A stretch of DNA of 64,000 bases from Lysinibacillus fusiformis (GCF_016925635.1 NZ_CP070490.1:2548001-2612000); one strand, 5' to 3'; counted from the first letter of the stretch, positions 25,349 through 35,325 are shown. Made by a program: numbers and translations. The notes: a model not told the origin generated them from the letters alone.

Positions 25349-25891
25349 ATGCATAAAAAAGATATTATGAATAGTGAAACAATGATGTATATGCCTGTGT
25401 ATGATTCCTTTGGAAATTTATGTACGCAGGTGTATGAGAAAAATAATGAGTATATATCTACGCTACCACCCACGAAATTATTGGACTTTAATCTGCGTTA
25501 TTTTGGTTCTAGTTTAAGAGGAGCATTCGATGGTTCGAAAATGATTCTAGGCAAGCTTAATAAAAATCCTATAGTGGTGGATGAACGATGTAATATTCTA
25601 TGGTTCCCTAGTAGATCTCCTCTACATCCCGAATGTATTTGGTTCGCTGTCCATCATATTGATGAATATAACGCTGTGGATAAAAAGAGGACAAAGGTCA
25701 CTTTTATGAATGGCAAGGAATTTATTGTGGATGTCAGTGTTAATGCGTTAGAGTCTCGAATTCAAAGAGCTTTTTTATTAAAATATAGACTAGAGAAACG
25801 AACAAAATATTTACTTGTTCAGTATGATCGTGTGAAAGTATTTCAACGTCTTGCCAAGAATATGGTGGAGGACGAGACGCAAGATAGTTGA
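25349..25891 (+). CDS. comK: ComK-family competence transcription factor
   Basis: A 180-residue protein aligns by eye with B. subtilis ComK: LDFNLRYFGSSLRGAFDGSK (ComK has RFFGSSYAGRK), KNPIVVDERCNILWFPSRSPLHPECIWFAVHHI (ComK: PPIMVDPSNQIFLFPT...), and VTFMNGKEFIVDVSVNALESRIQRAFLLKY (ComK: VTFSNGKTMELPISYNSFENQVYRTAWLR). ComK activates DNA-uptake genes by binding paired AT-boxes. It starts at ATG behind AAAGGGGG and lies between secA and prfB. A second, divergent family member lies on the other side of prfB. Whether either drives competence in this strain is unknown. Confidence 0.78.
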   Translation: MHKKDIMNSETMMYMPVYDSFGNLCTQVYEKNNEYISTLPPTKLLDFNLRYFGSSLRGAFDGSKMILGKLNKNPIVVDERCNILWFPSRSPLHPECIWFAVHHIDEYNAVDKKRTKVTFMNGKEFIVDVSVNALESRIQRAFLLKYRLEKRTKYLLVQYDRVKVFQRLAKNMVEDETQDS

Positions 25892-26013
25892 CTTAATACC
25901 ATAAAACATCTGCTAGATAGTATGTTTTCCTTTGTAAAAACGTTATAATAAAAAGATACGGGGCTTTGTGAATGAAGTGTTAGCTCCATGACTAACGTTC
26001 GGAGGATTTAACG

Positions 26014-27118
26014 ATGATTGAATTAGCAGATGTACGCAATGTGTTAGACACTACAGCCAAAAAATTGGTGGACTTTAGGGGGTCTCTTTGACTTAGAAAA
26101 CAAAGAGGCACGTATTCAGGAGCTAGATGAAATGATGCTAGAGCCAGGCTTTTGGGATGATCAGCAAGGTGCACAGGTGATTATCAATGAAGGCAATAGC
26201 CTAAAAGCCATTGCCAATGAATATAAAGATTTAGTGGAAACGCATGAAAATTTAGATATGACACTGGAGCTTTTACGTGAAGAATCAGACGAAGAATTGC
26301 AGGAAGAGCTAGGCAAAGAACTAGCCGAATTCCAACAAAAAATAGCTGATTTTGAGCTGCAACTGCTGTTAAGTGGTCCATATGATCAAAACAATGCCAT
26401 TTTAGAGCTGCATCCTGGAGCTGGTGGTACGGAATCACAGGATTGGGGTTCAATGCTTTTACGTATGTATACGCGATGGGCGGAAAAGCGCGGATTTAAA
26501 GTGGAAACGGTAGACTATCTGCCTGGAGATGAAGCTGGGATTAAATCTGTAACATTGTCGATTAAAGGTCACAATGCTTTTGGTTATTTACAAGCAGAAA
26601 AGGGTGTCCATCGTCTAGTACGTATTTCTCCATTTGATTCGTCTGGCCGCCGTCATACGTCTTTCGTTTCCTGCGATGTTATGCCAGAGTTCGACGACAA
26701 TATTGAAATCGATATTCGTACAGAGGATTTAAAAATTGATACGTATCGTGCAACAGGTGCGGGTGGTCAGCATATTAATACGACAGATTCTGCCGTTCGT
26801 ATTACGCATATCCCTACTGGTACGGTCGTACAATGTCAAGCTGAGCGTTCCCAGATTAAAAACCGTGAAAAAGCGATGACGATGTTAAAAGGGAAGCTAT
26901 ATCAACTAGAGCTTGATAAACAGCAGGCACAGCTAGATGAAATACGTGGTGAACAAAAAGAAATAGGCTGGGGCTCTCAAATTCGTTCGTATGTTTTCCA
27001 CCCATACTCGATGGTAAAGGATCATCGTACAAATGAAGAGACAGGTAATGTGGGCGCAGTGATGGATGGCGATTTAGATCCATTTATTAATGCTTATTTA
27101 CGTTCAAAAATAAATTAA
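26014..27118 (+). CDS. prfB: Peptide chain release factor 2, programmed +1 frameshift
   Basis: The start ATG at 26,014 (behind GGAGGA) opens 25 codons ending TTT-AGG-GGG-TCT-CTT, then TGA at 26,089-26,091. Skipping one base (T26,089) puts translation into the 342-codon main frame, for a 367-residue product. The AGGGGG internal Shine-Dalgarno and CTT-TGA-C slip site are the classic RF2 autoregulatory signal: when RF2 is scarce, TGA is not read and the ribosome shifts. The main frame has GGQ ([19 protein letters not shown]) and the stop-recognition SPF motif ([14 protein letters not shown]). It should not be annotated from the internal ATG at 26,132. Confidence 0.97.
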
Positions 27119-27125
27119 TACACAG

Positions 27126-27162
27126 ATTCCCCAAGAGTGAGATGCTCTTGGGGAATTTTTTG
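27126..27162 (+). terminator. Rho-independent terminator of prfB
   Basis: ATTCCCCAAGAG (27,126-27,137) pairs perfectly with CTCTTGGGGAAT (27,145-27,156) around a 7-base loop, with a T-rich tail to 27,162. It also lies beyond the 3' end of the convergent comK-like gene. Confidence 0.9.
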
Positions 27163-27672
27163 TTAAAAGGGCGGATGATAGGGTGCATCTTGGCTAAGCT
27201 GTTTTCGTTCATTCATGTAATATTTATAAAGCATAGATGCGTTAAGAAATTGTTTACTAATGGATGCATATCGAATAGGTAGTTCAATTTGTTTATTATT
27301 TTTTAACGTTACAGTACACCCCATTTCACTAGGTGTAATATTGATAATTGCATGAAGCCCAATCCATATATTGTGAATGGAGCTTGGTGAATAAGTTGGT
27401 AAAAAAATACAGGGATAACCGTAATCAAAGGCCACGACGACTGGTAACTTGTGTTGATTGCCGAAGAAACGCTTAGCCGATTGTTTTGCGGCTTCATAGG
27501 TGGAGCCTAATGAGATACAGGATTTTCGAAGGACATGCATCGGTTTGCGCGTAACAATCAGCTCATTATGCTTATCAATCACATGCGTGAATACTTTGGA
27601 ATCATGCTGAATGGGTTGCAGTAAATAAGTGTTGAATGAAATTAAGTAGCCATTTACAAAATTAGTTGTCAT
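27163..27672 (-). CDS. Second ComK-family protein
   Basis: A 169-residue protein on the minus strand starts at ATG behind AAGGAGG. It shows the ComK layout: SCISLGSTYEAAKQSAKRFFG, LPVVVAFDYGYPCIFLPTYSPSSIHNIWIGLHAI, then CTVTLKNNKQIELPIRYASISKQFLNASMLYKYY, matching ComK NGKTMELPISYNSFENQVYRTAWL in form. It differs strongly from the neighbour at 25,349, so the two are old paralogues rather than a recent duplication. It faces prfB convergently. Its function could be competence, an accessory ComK or another regulator. Confidence 0.68.
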   Translation of the reverse strand: MTTNFVNGYLISFNTYLLQPIQHDSKVFTHVIDKHNELIVTRKPMHVLRKSCISLGSTYEAAKQSAKRFFGNQHKLPVVVAFDYGYPCIFLPTYSPSSIHNIWIGLHAIINITPSEMGCTVTLKNNKQIELPIRYASISKQFLNASMLYKYYMNERKQLSQDAPYHPPF

Positions 27673-27790
27673 ATAGGGAGTGCCTCCTTTTTTCTAGTAA
27701 TAACGGTAGTGTAGAACAGAAAATGACTTTCATAAATTAGATGAAAAAGTTGAAAATCGTTCAGAAAAGCACGAAATGCTTAGAGAATTT

Positions 27791-27816
27791 GCTCTAAATG
27801 TCACGTGATTTAGAGC
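27791..27816. promoter_or_regulatory. Operator-like palindrome between the second comK and the IDEAL gene
   Basis: GCTCTAAAT at 27,791-27,799 and ATTTAGAGC at 27,808-27,816 are perfectly complementary 9-bp arms, separated by GTCACGTG. The region separates two divergent genes, the usual place for a shared operator. No T-run follows, so it is not a terminator. Confidence 0.5.
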
Positions 27817-27899
27817 TAATCCAAGATATTTTCGATTCGTAAGCATTGCTTTTTAATTTCAATTTTCATATAATTTAGAAAAGGATCGAGGTGAGATCG

Positions 27900-28148
27900 T
27901 TGGATAAATATTATTCGTATACAGATTTTCTAAAAGCCGTTGGTCAGTCAAAAAAAGTTGATGAGGCAGAGAAATTATTAAACGAGATTTATTTAGATTT
28001 ATTTTTAAATCGTATCCAGCGTATGCATCGGCAAGAGCAGCTCATGGTTCTGATAGATAGAGCACTCGATGAAAAAGATGAAAACGCATTTTATCAATAC
28101 GCATCCGAACTAATTTCCTTACAGCAAACAGAAGATGAATCATATTGA
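27900..28148 (+). CDS. IDEAL-domain protein
   Basis: A small acidic protein of 82 residues from TTG 27,900, or 85 from GTG 27,891. The TTG is better spaced from GAGGTGA. The C-terminal half holds the IDEAL-like motif VLIDRALDEKDENAFYQYASEL near residues 52-73, a short domain found in several Firmicute proteins such as ComK-regulating and YpiB-type factors. No membrane segment or catalytic motif is visible. It lies next to the comK-like gene and ends at a strong terminator. The specific partner is unknown. Confidence 0.75.
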   Translation: MDKYYSYTDFLKAVGQSKKVDEAEKLLNEIYLDLFLNRIQRMHRQEQLMVLIDRALDEKDENAFYQYASELISLQQTEDESY

Positions 28149-28152
28149 CGAA

Positions 28153-28189
28153 CCCGCTCTCCACATCTATTGGAGAGCGGGATTTTTTT
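28153..28189 (+). terminator. Rho-independent terminator of the IDEAL gene
   Basis: CCCGCTCTCCA (28,153-28,163) pairs with TGGAGAGCGGG (28,171-28,181), followed by a T7 run. Confidence 0.9.
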
Positions 28190-28253
28190 GACTTTGAAAA
28201 TAGTTGTGGGGGATGTGAAGAGTGTTTGTTTTCATTCGAACAGTTTGAGACTC

Positions 28254-28567
28254 TGCTCATAAAAAAGTGAGAGTCGCTCCGAAAGTGAAGGTTCCCGCTC
28301 CAAAAAGAGAGAGAGCCGCTCTAAAGGTATGTGCCCCGCTCCAAAAAGAGAGAGAGTCGCTCCAAAGGCATGGATCCCCGCTCATAAAAAGGAATGAGTC
28401 GCTCCGAAAGAGACGGATCCCGCTCATAAAGGTGAGATAACCGCTCTAAAAGTGACGCCCCCCGCTCGTAACTGCACGATAACCGCTCCAAAAGCACAGG
28501 ACTCCGCTCCTAAAAGAGTGAAAGCCGCTCCAAAAGTAATAACCGTCACTCCTAAATAAGGAACCTC
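28254..28567. repeat. Tandem array of about 15 degenerate 21-bp units (CCGCTC type)
   Basis: From 28,254 the word CGCTC(C/A/T) recurs every 21 bases (one unit is 20), usually followed by AAA. Neighbouring units tend to alternate between ends like GAGT/GAGC and ends like CCC, giving a 42-base super-period. The variable part of each unit is G/A-rich. There is no coding frame and no T-tract. It lies between the IDEAL gene terminator and the uvrB promoter. It resembles the other three arrays at 33,650, 40,436 and 46,320. Confidence 0.8.
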
Positions 28568-28755
28568 ATGAAGCTTGAAAACCTGTTAAAACGGCTATTA
28601 TAAGAGTGACAAGTTAAATTGGCCGTATGGTTATTCATTACAAATTTTAGAGATGAAAAAAATTTTTACAAACATTCGTTCGTTAAATGTTCGAAATTTT
28701 AATATTGCTATGCTAAAATATATGTACAAATTGGAAGGAAAGGACGGGGGCATGA
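28568..28755. other. uvrB upstream region
   Basis: AT-rich sequence with no gene. It carries the LexA-like box at 28,669-28,682 and promoter-like hexamers TTCGAA (28,690) and TAAAAT (28,714) 18 bases apart. Confidence 0.5.
28669..28682 (+). promoter_or_regulatory. LexA-type SOS box upstream of uvrB
   Basis: CAAACATTCGTTCG matches the Gram-positive SOS box CGAAC-N4-GTTCG except at the second base. It lies 74 bases before uvrB, beside the likely promoter. uvrBA is LexA-controlled in B. subtilis. Confidence 0.55.
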
Positions 28756-30735
28756 GTGCTAACATTTGATTTACAAGCGCCATATCAGCCTAATGGGGAT
28801 CAGCCACAGGCCATTGCGGAATTAGTGGAGGGTGTGAATGCAGGCAAACGTCATCAAACATTACTTGGTGCTACGGGAACAGGTAAAACGTTTACCATTT
28901 CTAATGTCATCCAGCAGGTTAAAAAACCAACACTAATCATGGCACACAATAAAACATTAGCTGGCCAGTTATATAGTGAATTTAAAGAGTTCTTCCCAAA
29001 TAACGCCGTTGAATACTTTGTCAGCTACTATGATTACTACCAACCAGAAGCTTATGTACCGCAGACAGATACCTATATAGAAAAAGATTCTAGCATTAAC
29101 GATGAAATTGATAAGCTGCGTCACTCTGCTACTTCTGCATTATTTGAGCGTGAGGATGTCATTATTATTGCATCTGTGTCCTGCATTTATGGTTTAGGTT
29201 CCCCTGAAGAATATCGAGAAATGGTTGTTTCCATTCGCACAGGTATGGAAATAGAACGTAATCAGCTACTGCGTAAGCTTGTAGACGTTCAGTATGAGCG
29301 AAATGATATTAGTTTTACACGCGGAACATTTCGGGTACGTGGAGATGTAGTAGAAATCTTCCCAGCCTCTCGTGATGAGCATTGTATTCGCGTGGAATTT
29401 TTCGGTGATGAAATTGATCGCATTCGTGAGGTAGATGCACTTACGGGAGAAATTTTATCGGATCGAGAACATGTTGCTATTTTCCCAGCATCCCACTTCG
29501 TTACACGAGAAGAAAAAATGCGTAAAGCAATTGAAAACATTGAAAAAGAATTAGAGGAACGACTTGCCTTATTACGATCAGAAGATAAATTACTAGAGGC
29601 ACAGCGTTTAGAACAACGTACACGTTATGATTTAGAAATGATGCGTGAAATGGGCTTTTGCTCAGGGATTGAAAACTATTCACGTCATTTAACATTGCGT
29701 GGAGCAGGTGCCACTCCCTATACATTGCTAGATTATTTCCCAGATGACTTTTTGCTTGTAGTCGATGAAAGTCACGTCACACTGCCTCAGGTTCGTGGCA
29801 TGTACAATGGTGACCAAGCACGTAAAGGTGTACTCGTAGAACATGGTTTCCGTTTGCCATCAGCACTTGATAACCGTCCACTACGTTTTGAAGAATACGA
29901 AAAAAGAGTGCATCAAGCCATTTATGTATCAGCCACACCAGGTCCTTATGAGCTGGAGCACACACCCGAAATGGTTGAGCAAATTATTCGACCTACTGGA
30001 TTATTGGATCCGTTAATTGAGGTGCGACCTATTGAAGGGCAAATCGATAATTTAATTGATGAAATTCAAGATCGGATTGCACAAAATGAACGGGTTTTAG
30101 TGACAACGTTAACGAAGAAAATGTCCGAGGATTTATCGGCCTACTTGAAGGAAATGGGCTTAAAAGTCGAATACTTACATTCTGAAATTAAAACACTAGA
30201 ACGTATAGAGATTATCCGTGAACTACGAAAAGGAACGTATGACGTACTAATTGGTATTAATCTATTGCGTGAAGGTCTTGATATTCCTGAGGTGTCCCTT
30301 GTTGCGATTTTAGATGCTGATAAAGAAGGTTTTTTACGTTCAGAGCGTTCATTGATTCAAACGATTGGTCGTGCTGCTCGTAATGCGAATGGTCATGTCA
30401 TTATGTATGCAGATCATGTAACAGACTCGATGAAAAAGGCGATTGATGAAACGAAACGTCGCCGTGCGTTACAAATGGCTTATAACGAGGAGCATGGCAT
30501 AACACCACAAACGATCATTAAGAAAATCCCAGATGTGATTCGTGCAACACAAGTAGCAGAAGAAGAGGAATCCTATGTAACAAAGGCAACAAAAGGCAAA
30601 AAGCTCACAAAGGCGGAAAGAGAACAGCTCTTGGCTTCCCTAGAAGTAGAAATGAAGGAAGCAGCAAAAGCGCTTGATTTTGAACGTGCGGCTGAGTTGC
30701 GAGATACAATATTTGAATTGAAGGTAGAAGGGTGA
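28756..30735 (+). CDS. uvrB: UvrB, excinuclease ABC subunit B
   Basis: A 659-residue UvrB. Walker A is GATGTGKT at residues 38-45. The beta-hairpin that inserts between DNA strands reads [21 protein letters not shown] near 91-111, and DESH follows in [13 protein letters not shown]. Helicase motifs V/VI are in [15 protein letters not shown] and [12 protein letters not shown], and the C-terminal UVR coiled-coil is [18 protein letters not shown]. It verifies damage after UvrA loading and recruits UvrC. The start is GTG behind GGAAAGG. It overlaps no gene and is followed 7 bases later by uvrA, forming an operon. Confidence 0.98.
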   Translation: MLTFDLQAPYQPNGDQPQAIAELVEGVNAGKRHQTLLGATGTGKTFTISNVIQQVKKPTLIMAHNKTLAGQLYSEFKEFFPNNAVEYFVSYYDYYQPEAYVPQTDTYIEKDSSINDEIDKLRHSATSALFEREDVIIIASVSCIYGLGSPEEYREMVVSIRTGMEIERNQLLRKLVDVQYERNDISFTRGTFRVRGDVVEIFPASRDEHCIRVEFFGDEIDRIREVDALTGEILSDREHVAIFPASHFVTREEKMRKAIENIEKELEERLALLRSEDKLLEAQRLEQRTRYDLEMMREMGFCSGIENYSRHLTLRGAGATPYTLLDYFPDDFLLVVDESHVTLPQVRGMYNGDQARKGVLVEHGFRLPSALDNRPLRFEEYEKRVHQAIYVSATPGPYELEHTPEMVEQIIRPTGLLDPLIEVRPIEGQIDNLIDEIQDRIAQNERVLVTTLTKKMSEDLSAYLKEMGLKVEYLHSEIKTLERIEIIRELRKGTYDVLIGINLLREGLDIPEVSLVAILDADKEGFLRSERSLIQTIGRAARNANGHVIMYADHVTDSMKKAIDETKRRRALQMAYNEEHGITPQTIIKKIPDVIRATQVAEEEESYVTKATKGKKLTKAEREQLLASLEVEMKEAAKALDFERAAELRDTIFELKVEG

Positions 30736-30742
30736 ATGACTT

Positions 30743-33610
30743 GTGAAAAATACTGAAATTGTCGTGCAAGGCGCACGTGCTCATAATTTAAAAAATATCA
30801 ATGTCACAATTCCACGTGACCAATTAGTTGTATTAACAGGTTTATCAGGCTCAGGAAAGTCTTCTCTAGCATTTGACACAATTTACGCGGAGGGCCAACG
30901 TCGTTACGTTGAGTCCCTTTCCGCCTATGCCCGCCAATTTCTTGGGCAAATGGATAAGCCAGATGTTGATGCCATAGAAGGTTTATCGCCTGCTATTTCC
31001 ATTGACCAAAAAACGACAAGTCGTAACCCACGATCTACTGTAGGTACGGTAACGGAGATCTATGACTACTTACGTTTACTTTATGCACGCATTGGTAAAC
31101 CGATTTGTCCAAATCATGGCATAGAAATCACTTCCCAAACGATTGAGCAAATGGTGGATCGTTTATTAACTTATCCAGAGAGAACAAAAATGCAACTTCT
31201 TGCACCAATGGTTTCTGGACGTAAGGGAACCCATGTTAAATTGCTAGAAGATTTAAAAAAACAAGGTTTTGTTCGTGTCCGAATTGATGGGGAATTACGT
31301 GATTTAGATGATGCTATCGAACTTGATAAAAATAAAAAGCATTCAATCGAAGTAGTGGTGGACCGTGTTGTCATGAAGGAAGGGATTGCTGCTCGTCTGA
31401 GTGATTCTTTAGAAACGGCTTTACGTTTGGCAGATGGACGTGTACTTGTCGATGTGATGGAACATGAAGAGTTACTATTTAGTGAGCATCATGCCTGCCC
31501 ATTATGTGGATTTTCTATAGGTGAGTTAGAGCCTCGTATGTTTTCATTTAATAGTCCATTCGGTGCTTGTCCAAGCTGTGATGGCTTAGGTTCAACGCAA
31601 GAGGTGGATTTAGATTTAGTGGTGCCTGATTGGGATCGTTCCTTATTAGAGCATGCCATTGCACCGTGGGAACCAACTAGCTCTCAGTATTACCCACAAT
31701 TACTGAAAGCTGTATGTGATCATTATGATATCCCAATGGATGTGCCTGTGAAGGATTTGCCAAAGGAAAAGATGGATAAGGTTTTATATGGCTCTGGGAA
31801 AGACAAAATACATTTCCATTATGAAAATGAATTTGGTAATGTGCGAGATCAAATGATTGAATTTGAAGGTGTTGTGCGCAATGTTGAGCGACGTTTTAAA
31901 GAGACAACATCCGATTATGTTCGTGAGCAAATGGAAAAATACATGGCACAGCAAGCTTGTCCTTCATGTAAAGGTTATCGTTTAAAGCCTGAAACGTTAG
32001 CAGTGAAAGTAGCCGATAAGCATATTGGTGAGATTACACAATATTCGATTCAGGAAGCGGACACATTCTTCAAAGAGCTTGATCTCACTGAAAAGGATAT
32101 GCAAATAGCACGATTGGTTTTACGAGAAATTGAAGAACGATTGGGCTTCCTTGTTAATGTTGGTTTAGACTATTTAACATTGAGTCGTGCAGCAGGTACA
32201 TTATCTGGTGGGGAAGCGCAACGTATTCGTCTTGCTACGCAAATTGGTTCACGATTAACGGGGGTCCTTTATATTTTAGATGAGCCTTCGATTGGTTTGC
32301 ATCAACGGGATAATGATCGTCTGATTAGCACGTTACAAAATATGCGTGATATTGGGAATACGTTGATTGTCGTAGAGCACGATGAAGATACAATGCTTGC
32401 TGCCGATTATCTTATCGATGTAGGACCTGGAGCAGGTGTCCATGGCGGTCAAATTGTGGCAGCCGGTACACCACAGGAAGTTATGAATAATGAAAAATCC
32501 TTAACAGGACAATATTTAAGCGGTAGAAAGTTTATTCCATTGCCAATTGAAAGACGCCAACCAAATGGGCGAAAGCTCTCCATTAAAGGTGCTAAGGAAA
32601 ATAATTTACGTAATGTCAAAGTAGATGTTCCACTTGGCTTATTTGTTGCAGTGACAGGGGTGTCTGGCTCAGGGAAATCTACATTGATTAATGAAATTTT
32701 ATATAAATCATTGGCACAGAAGCTGAATCGTTCAAAGGTCAAGCCTGGCGAGCATAAAGAAGTGAGGGGCATTGATGAGCTTGAAAAAGTAATCGATATT
32801 GACCAATCACCAATTGGGCGTACACCTCGTTCAAACCCAGCAACATATACAGGTGTTTTTGATGATATTCGTGATGTTTTTGCGGCAACAAATGAAGCCA
32901 AGGTACGAGGCTATAAAAAAGGACGCTTTAGCTTTAATGTCAAGGGTGGTCGCTGTGAAGCATGTCGTGGGGATGGCATTATTAAGATTGAAATGCATTT
33001 CCTTCCAGATGTTTATGTACCATGTGAAGTATGTCACGGCAAACGTTATAACCGTGAAACACTTGAAGTGAAGTATAAAGATAAGAGTATTGCTGATATT
33101 CTCGATATGACGATTGAAAATGCAGTAGTGTTCTTTGAAAATATTCCAAAGATTCAACGTAAACTACAAACGATTGTCGATGTGGGCTTGGGCTATATGA
33201 AATTAGGACAACCAGCAACAACCTTATCGGGCGGTGAGGCGCAGCGTGTAAAACTAGCCTCTGAATTACATCGACGTTCCACAGGTAAATCGTTCTATAT
33301 TTTGGATGAACCAACGACAGGATTACATGCCGATGATATTGCTCGATTACTTGTCGTGTTACAGCGTCTTGTTGAAAACGGTGATTCGGTATTAGTTATT
33401 GAGCATAACTTAGATGTGATTAAAACAGCTGATTATATCATCGACTTAGGTCCAGAAGGTGGAGACAAAGGTGGCACGATCGTTGCAACTGGTACACCTG
33501 AAGAGGTAGTAGAAGTTGCTGGCTCCTACACAGGAAAATACTTAAAACCAATTCTGGAACGAGATCGTATGAGAATGGATGCATTGCTAGCAGAAGCTTC
33601 TAAATCTTAA
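30743..33610 (+). CDS. uvrA: UvrA, excinuclease ABC subunit A
   Basis: A 955-residue UvrA with two ABC ATPase modules. The first Walker A is GLSGSGKS at 33-40 and the second GVSGSGKS near 639. Two signature motifs LSGGEAQR and the zinc modules [10 protein letters not shown]...CPSCDG and [16 protein letters not shown]...CEVCHG are present. The dimer scans DNA for helix-distorting lesions and hands them to UvrB. It starts at GTG immediately after uvrB. The array at 33,650 begins only about 40 bases after its stop codon, and I see no clear hairpin terminator between. Confidence 0.98.
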   Translation: MKNTEIVVQGARAHNLKNINVTIPRDQLVVLTGLSGSGKSSLAFDTIYAEGQRRYVESLSAYARQFLGQMDKPDVDAIEGLSPAISIDQKTTSRNPRSTVGTVTEIYDYLRLLYARIGKPICPNHGIEITSQTIEQMVDRLLTYPERTKMQLLAPMVSGRKGTHVKLLEDLKKQGFVRVRIDGELRDLDDAIELDKNKKHSIEVVVDRVVMKEGIAARLSDSLETALRLADGRVLVDVMEHEELLFSEHHACPLCGFSIGELEPRMFSFNSPFGACPSCDGLGSTQEVDLDLVVPDWDRSLLEHAIAPWEPTSSQYYPQLLKAVCDHYDIPMDVPVKDLPKEKMDKVLYGSGKDKIHFHYENEFGNVRDQMIEFEGVVRNVERRFKETTSDYVREQMEKYMAQQACPSCKGYRLKPETLAVKVADKHIGEITQYSIQEADTFFKELDLTEKDMQIARLVLREIEERLGFLVNVGLDYLTLSRAAGTLSGGEAQRIRLATQIGSRLTGVLYILDEPSIGLHQRDNDRLISTLQNMRDIGNTLIVVEHDEDTMLAADYLIDVGPGAGVHGGQIVAAGTPQEVMNNEKSLTGQYLSGRKFIPLPIERRQPNGRKLSIKGAKENNLRNVKVDVPLGLFVAVTGVSGSGKSTLINEILYKSLAQKLNRSKVKPGEHKEVRGIDELEKVIDIDQSPIGRTPRSNPATYTGVFDDIRDVFAATNEAKVRGYKKGRFSFNVKGGRCEACRGDGIIKIEMHFLPDVYVPCEVCHGKRYNRETLEVKYKDKSIADILDMTIENAVVFFENIPKIQRKLQTIVDVGLGYMKLGQPATTLSGGEAQRVKLASELHRRSTGKSFYILDEPTTGLHADDIARLLVVLQRLVENGDSVLVIEHNLDVIKTADYIIDLGPEGGDKGGTIVATGTPEEVVEVAGSYTGKYLKPILERDRMRMDALLAEASKS

Positions 33611-33645
33611 TGGATTTACATTCGAATGGGAATGATTGATCTGGA

Positions 33646-33993
33646 TTGAAAGGTGATCTTCAAGTGGAGAAAGCCGCTCAATCCAGATTGAAAGATGATC
33701 CAAAATGCGAGGAATCCGCTCAAACAGGGGTCAGAAGTGATCTAAAAAGTGAGGTTCCCGCTCAAACAGAGGCCGGAAGTGATCTAAAAGGAGAAGAACA
33801 CGCTCAAACAGAGTTCAGAAGTGATCTAAAAAGTGAGGTTCCCGCTCAAACAGAGGCCGGAAGTGATCCAAAAGGAGAAGAACCCGCTCAAACAGAGGCC
33901 GGAAGTGATCTAAAAGGAGAAGAACACGCTCAAACAGAGTTCAGAAGTGATCCAAAAAGTGAGGACCCCGTTTTATTCAAAGAAAAACCGATC
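33646..33993. repeat. Tandem array of about eight 42-bp units
   Basis: Units follow GAAGTGATC-N15-CCGCTC-N12, the same grammar as the array at 46,320. Three or four sub-types (ending AGGCCG or AGTTCA; middle GTGAGGTTC or GAGAAGAAC) are shuffled, which suggests unequal exchange. Because 42 is divisible by three, a 116-codon frame stays open on the plus strand with a 14-residue repeat (AQTEAGSDLKGEEH-like). There is no convincing ribosome site and only a TTG start, so I treat it as non-coding repeat. Confidence 0.8.
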
Positions 33994-34075
33994 TAATAAA
34001 CAAGTGACATAATTTGTAATAGGTAAAATACCAATGATTTTGTATTGAAAAGACCCAATTTATTCAATTTTGCAG

Positions 34076-34101
34076 TGAAACTTTTCACATGATGAATCGT
34101 A
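34076..34101 (+). promoter_or_regulatory. SigW-type ECF promoter of the yvlB-like gene
   Basis: TGAAAC at 34,076-34,081, exactly 16 bases, then CGTA at 34,098-34,101. This is the SigW consensus TGAAAC-N16-CGTA without mismatch. It lies 37 bases before the gene. In B. subtilis the yvlABCD operon, also downstream of uvrBA, belongs to the SigW envelope-stress regulon. Confidence 0.82.
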
Positions 34102-34137
34102 TAAATAGTATAACGAACTGAGGGAGGCTATTTATTT

Positions 34138-35325
34138 ATGCAAAATGAACGTCAACGAATTTTAGAACTTGTAGAAAAAGGAACAATTTCGGCACAAGAG
34201 GCGATTACATTATTAGAAGCATTAGAGCAACCTGGCAAGTCTACTCAACATGTTATGAATGATGTGTCGAAAGAGACGCAATCCTTTTCAACTGAAAAAG
34301 AGTCACTATTTGAAGAAAAACAAAAAGATGGTGACAAGAAAAAAGATGATTTTATGAAATACTTCCAAGATGAAATGCAAGATTTTCGTAAGGATTTAAC
34401 GCAAATCGGTTCTCTTTTTATGGATATGATGAATACAGCTGTTAAAAAAGTGAAGGAATTTGATGTAGCTTCTCCATTTGGAGATAAAATTGAGTTTACA
34501 CATACAGAAGAAGTTGCTGCAGCCGATGTAGACAATATTATCGTTGAATTACCAAATGGTAACTTCTCATTGGAATCTGGTGAAGGCGACACTATTCAAG
34601 TGATCTGCAAGGTGAAGGCACCTTTGATGAACGATAGTGAAGAAGAAACACGCAATCACTTTTTAGAGCAATTTGTTGTGAAAGAGGAAGCGCAATCTCT
34701 TCGTATTTTGAGCCAATTAAAGCTTGTTCAAGTCAATGTGAAGGTGTTAGTACCTAAGGATAAACTTGAAAAATTATCTGTTCGTCTAATGAACGGTAGT
34801 GTTTCATTACAGGATACAGCATTTGAAGAATTAAAAGTAAAAACGTTAAACGGCGCTATTAAAGGAACGAAGTTTAATTTTGGAAAAGCGGAAGTGGATT
34901 CTTCTAATGGTTCCATTGAATTAACGAATGTTCGAGGTAAGGATTTAGAGGCTGAAACATTGAATGGACGTGTTTATTTGGATGGTGCTCTGGATGAAGT
35001 TGAAGCTAAGTCAGTCAATGGACATGTAGTCGTAACAACATGCTCAACAAACTCCTCTAAAATTAAAGCTCAGACAGTTGCTGGAGCCGTGGAATTATAT
35101 GTCCCGCGAACAATTTCATTGAGCGGCAAAGTGGTAACAAATTTTGGCAAAGTGGATGTAGGTATTCAGGATGTTTCCAAAATGGAGTCACAAGATCAAT
35201 TCTTATCCAAAGTAGTCCGCTTTGACAAAGAAGTAGAAAATGCGAATCGCCTATTTATCGAAGGTGAATCGAAAACAGGTGCCGTTTTAGTGCGTTACAC
35301 AACAACGGATGAACAACAAATTTAA
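34138..35325 (+). CDS. yvlB: YvlB-like DUF4097 protein, envelope-stress regulon
   Basis: A 395-residue protein. The N-terminal helix-turn SHOCT-like segment MQNERQRILELVEKGTISAQEAITLLEAL leads to a charged linker, then a DUF4097-type beta-solenoid from about residue 140. It shows the repeated strand pattern LNGAIKGTKFNFGKAEVDSSNG..., TLNGRVYLDGALDEVEAKSVNGHVVV. No signal peptide or membrane segment is visible. B. subtilis YvlB has the same layout and sits next to uvrBA under SigW, and the promoter here is a perfect SigW match. Its molecular function is not established, though YvlB homologues are tied to cell-envelope stress. ATG follows GGGAGG. Confidence 0.85.
   Translation: MQNERQRILELVEKGTISAQEAITLLEALEQPGKSTQHVMNDVSKETQSFSTEKESLFEEKQKDGDKKKDDFMKYFQDEMQDFRKDLTQIGSLFMDMMNTAVKKVKEFDVASPFGDKIEFTHTEEVAAADVDNIIVELPNGNFSLESGEGDTIQVICKVKAPLMNDSEEETRNHFLEQFVVKEEAQSLRILSQLKLVQVNVKVLVPKDKLEKLSVRLMNGSVSLQDTAFEELKVKTLNGAIKGTKFNFGKAEVDSSNGSIELTNVRGKDLEAETLNGRVYLDGALDEVEAKSVNGHVVVTTCSTNSSKIKAQTVAGAVELYVPRTISLSGKVVTNFGKVDVGIQDVSKMESQDQFLSKVVRFDKEVENANRLFIEGESKTGAVLVRYTTTDEQQI

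Noticed and set aside
26132..27118. prfB starting at the internal ATG
   Set aside because: The upstream 25 codons with the canonical frameshift site give the full-length RF2.
32449..33314. Several minus-strand frames of 90-150 codons inside uvrA
   Set aside because: Shadows of a highly conserved coding gene; no ribosome sites or motifs.
33646..33996. 116-codon repeat protein
   Set aside because: TTG start with no Shine-Dalgarno; whole frame is a 42-bp array.
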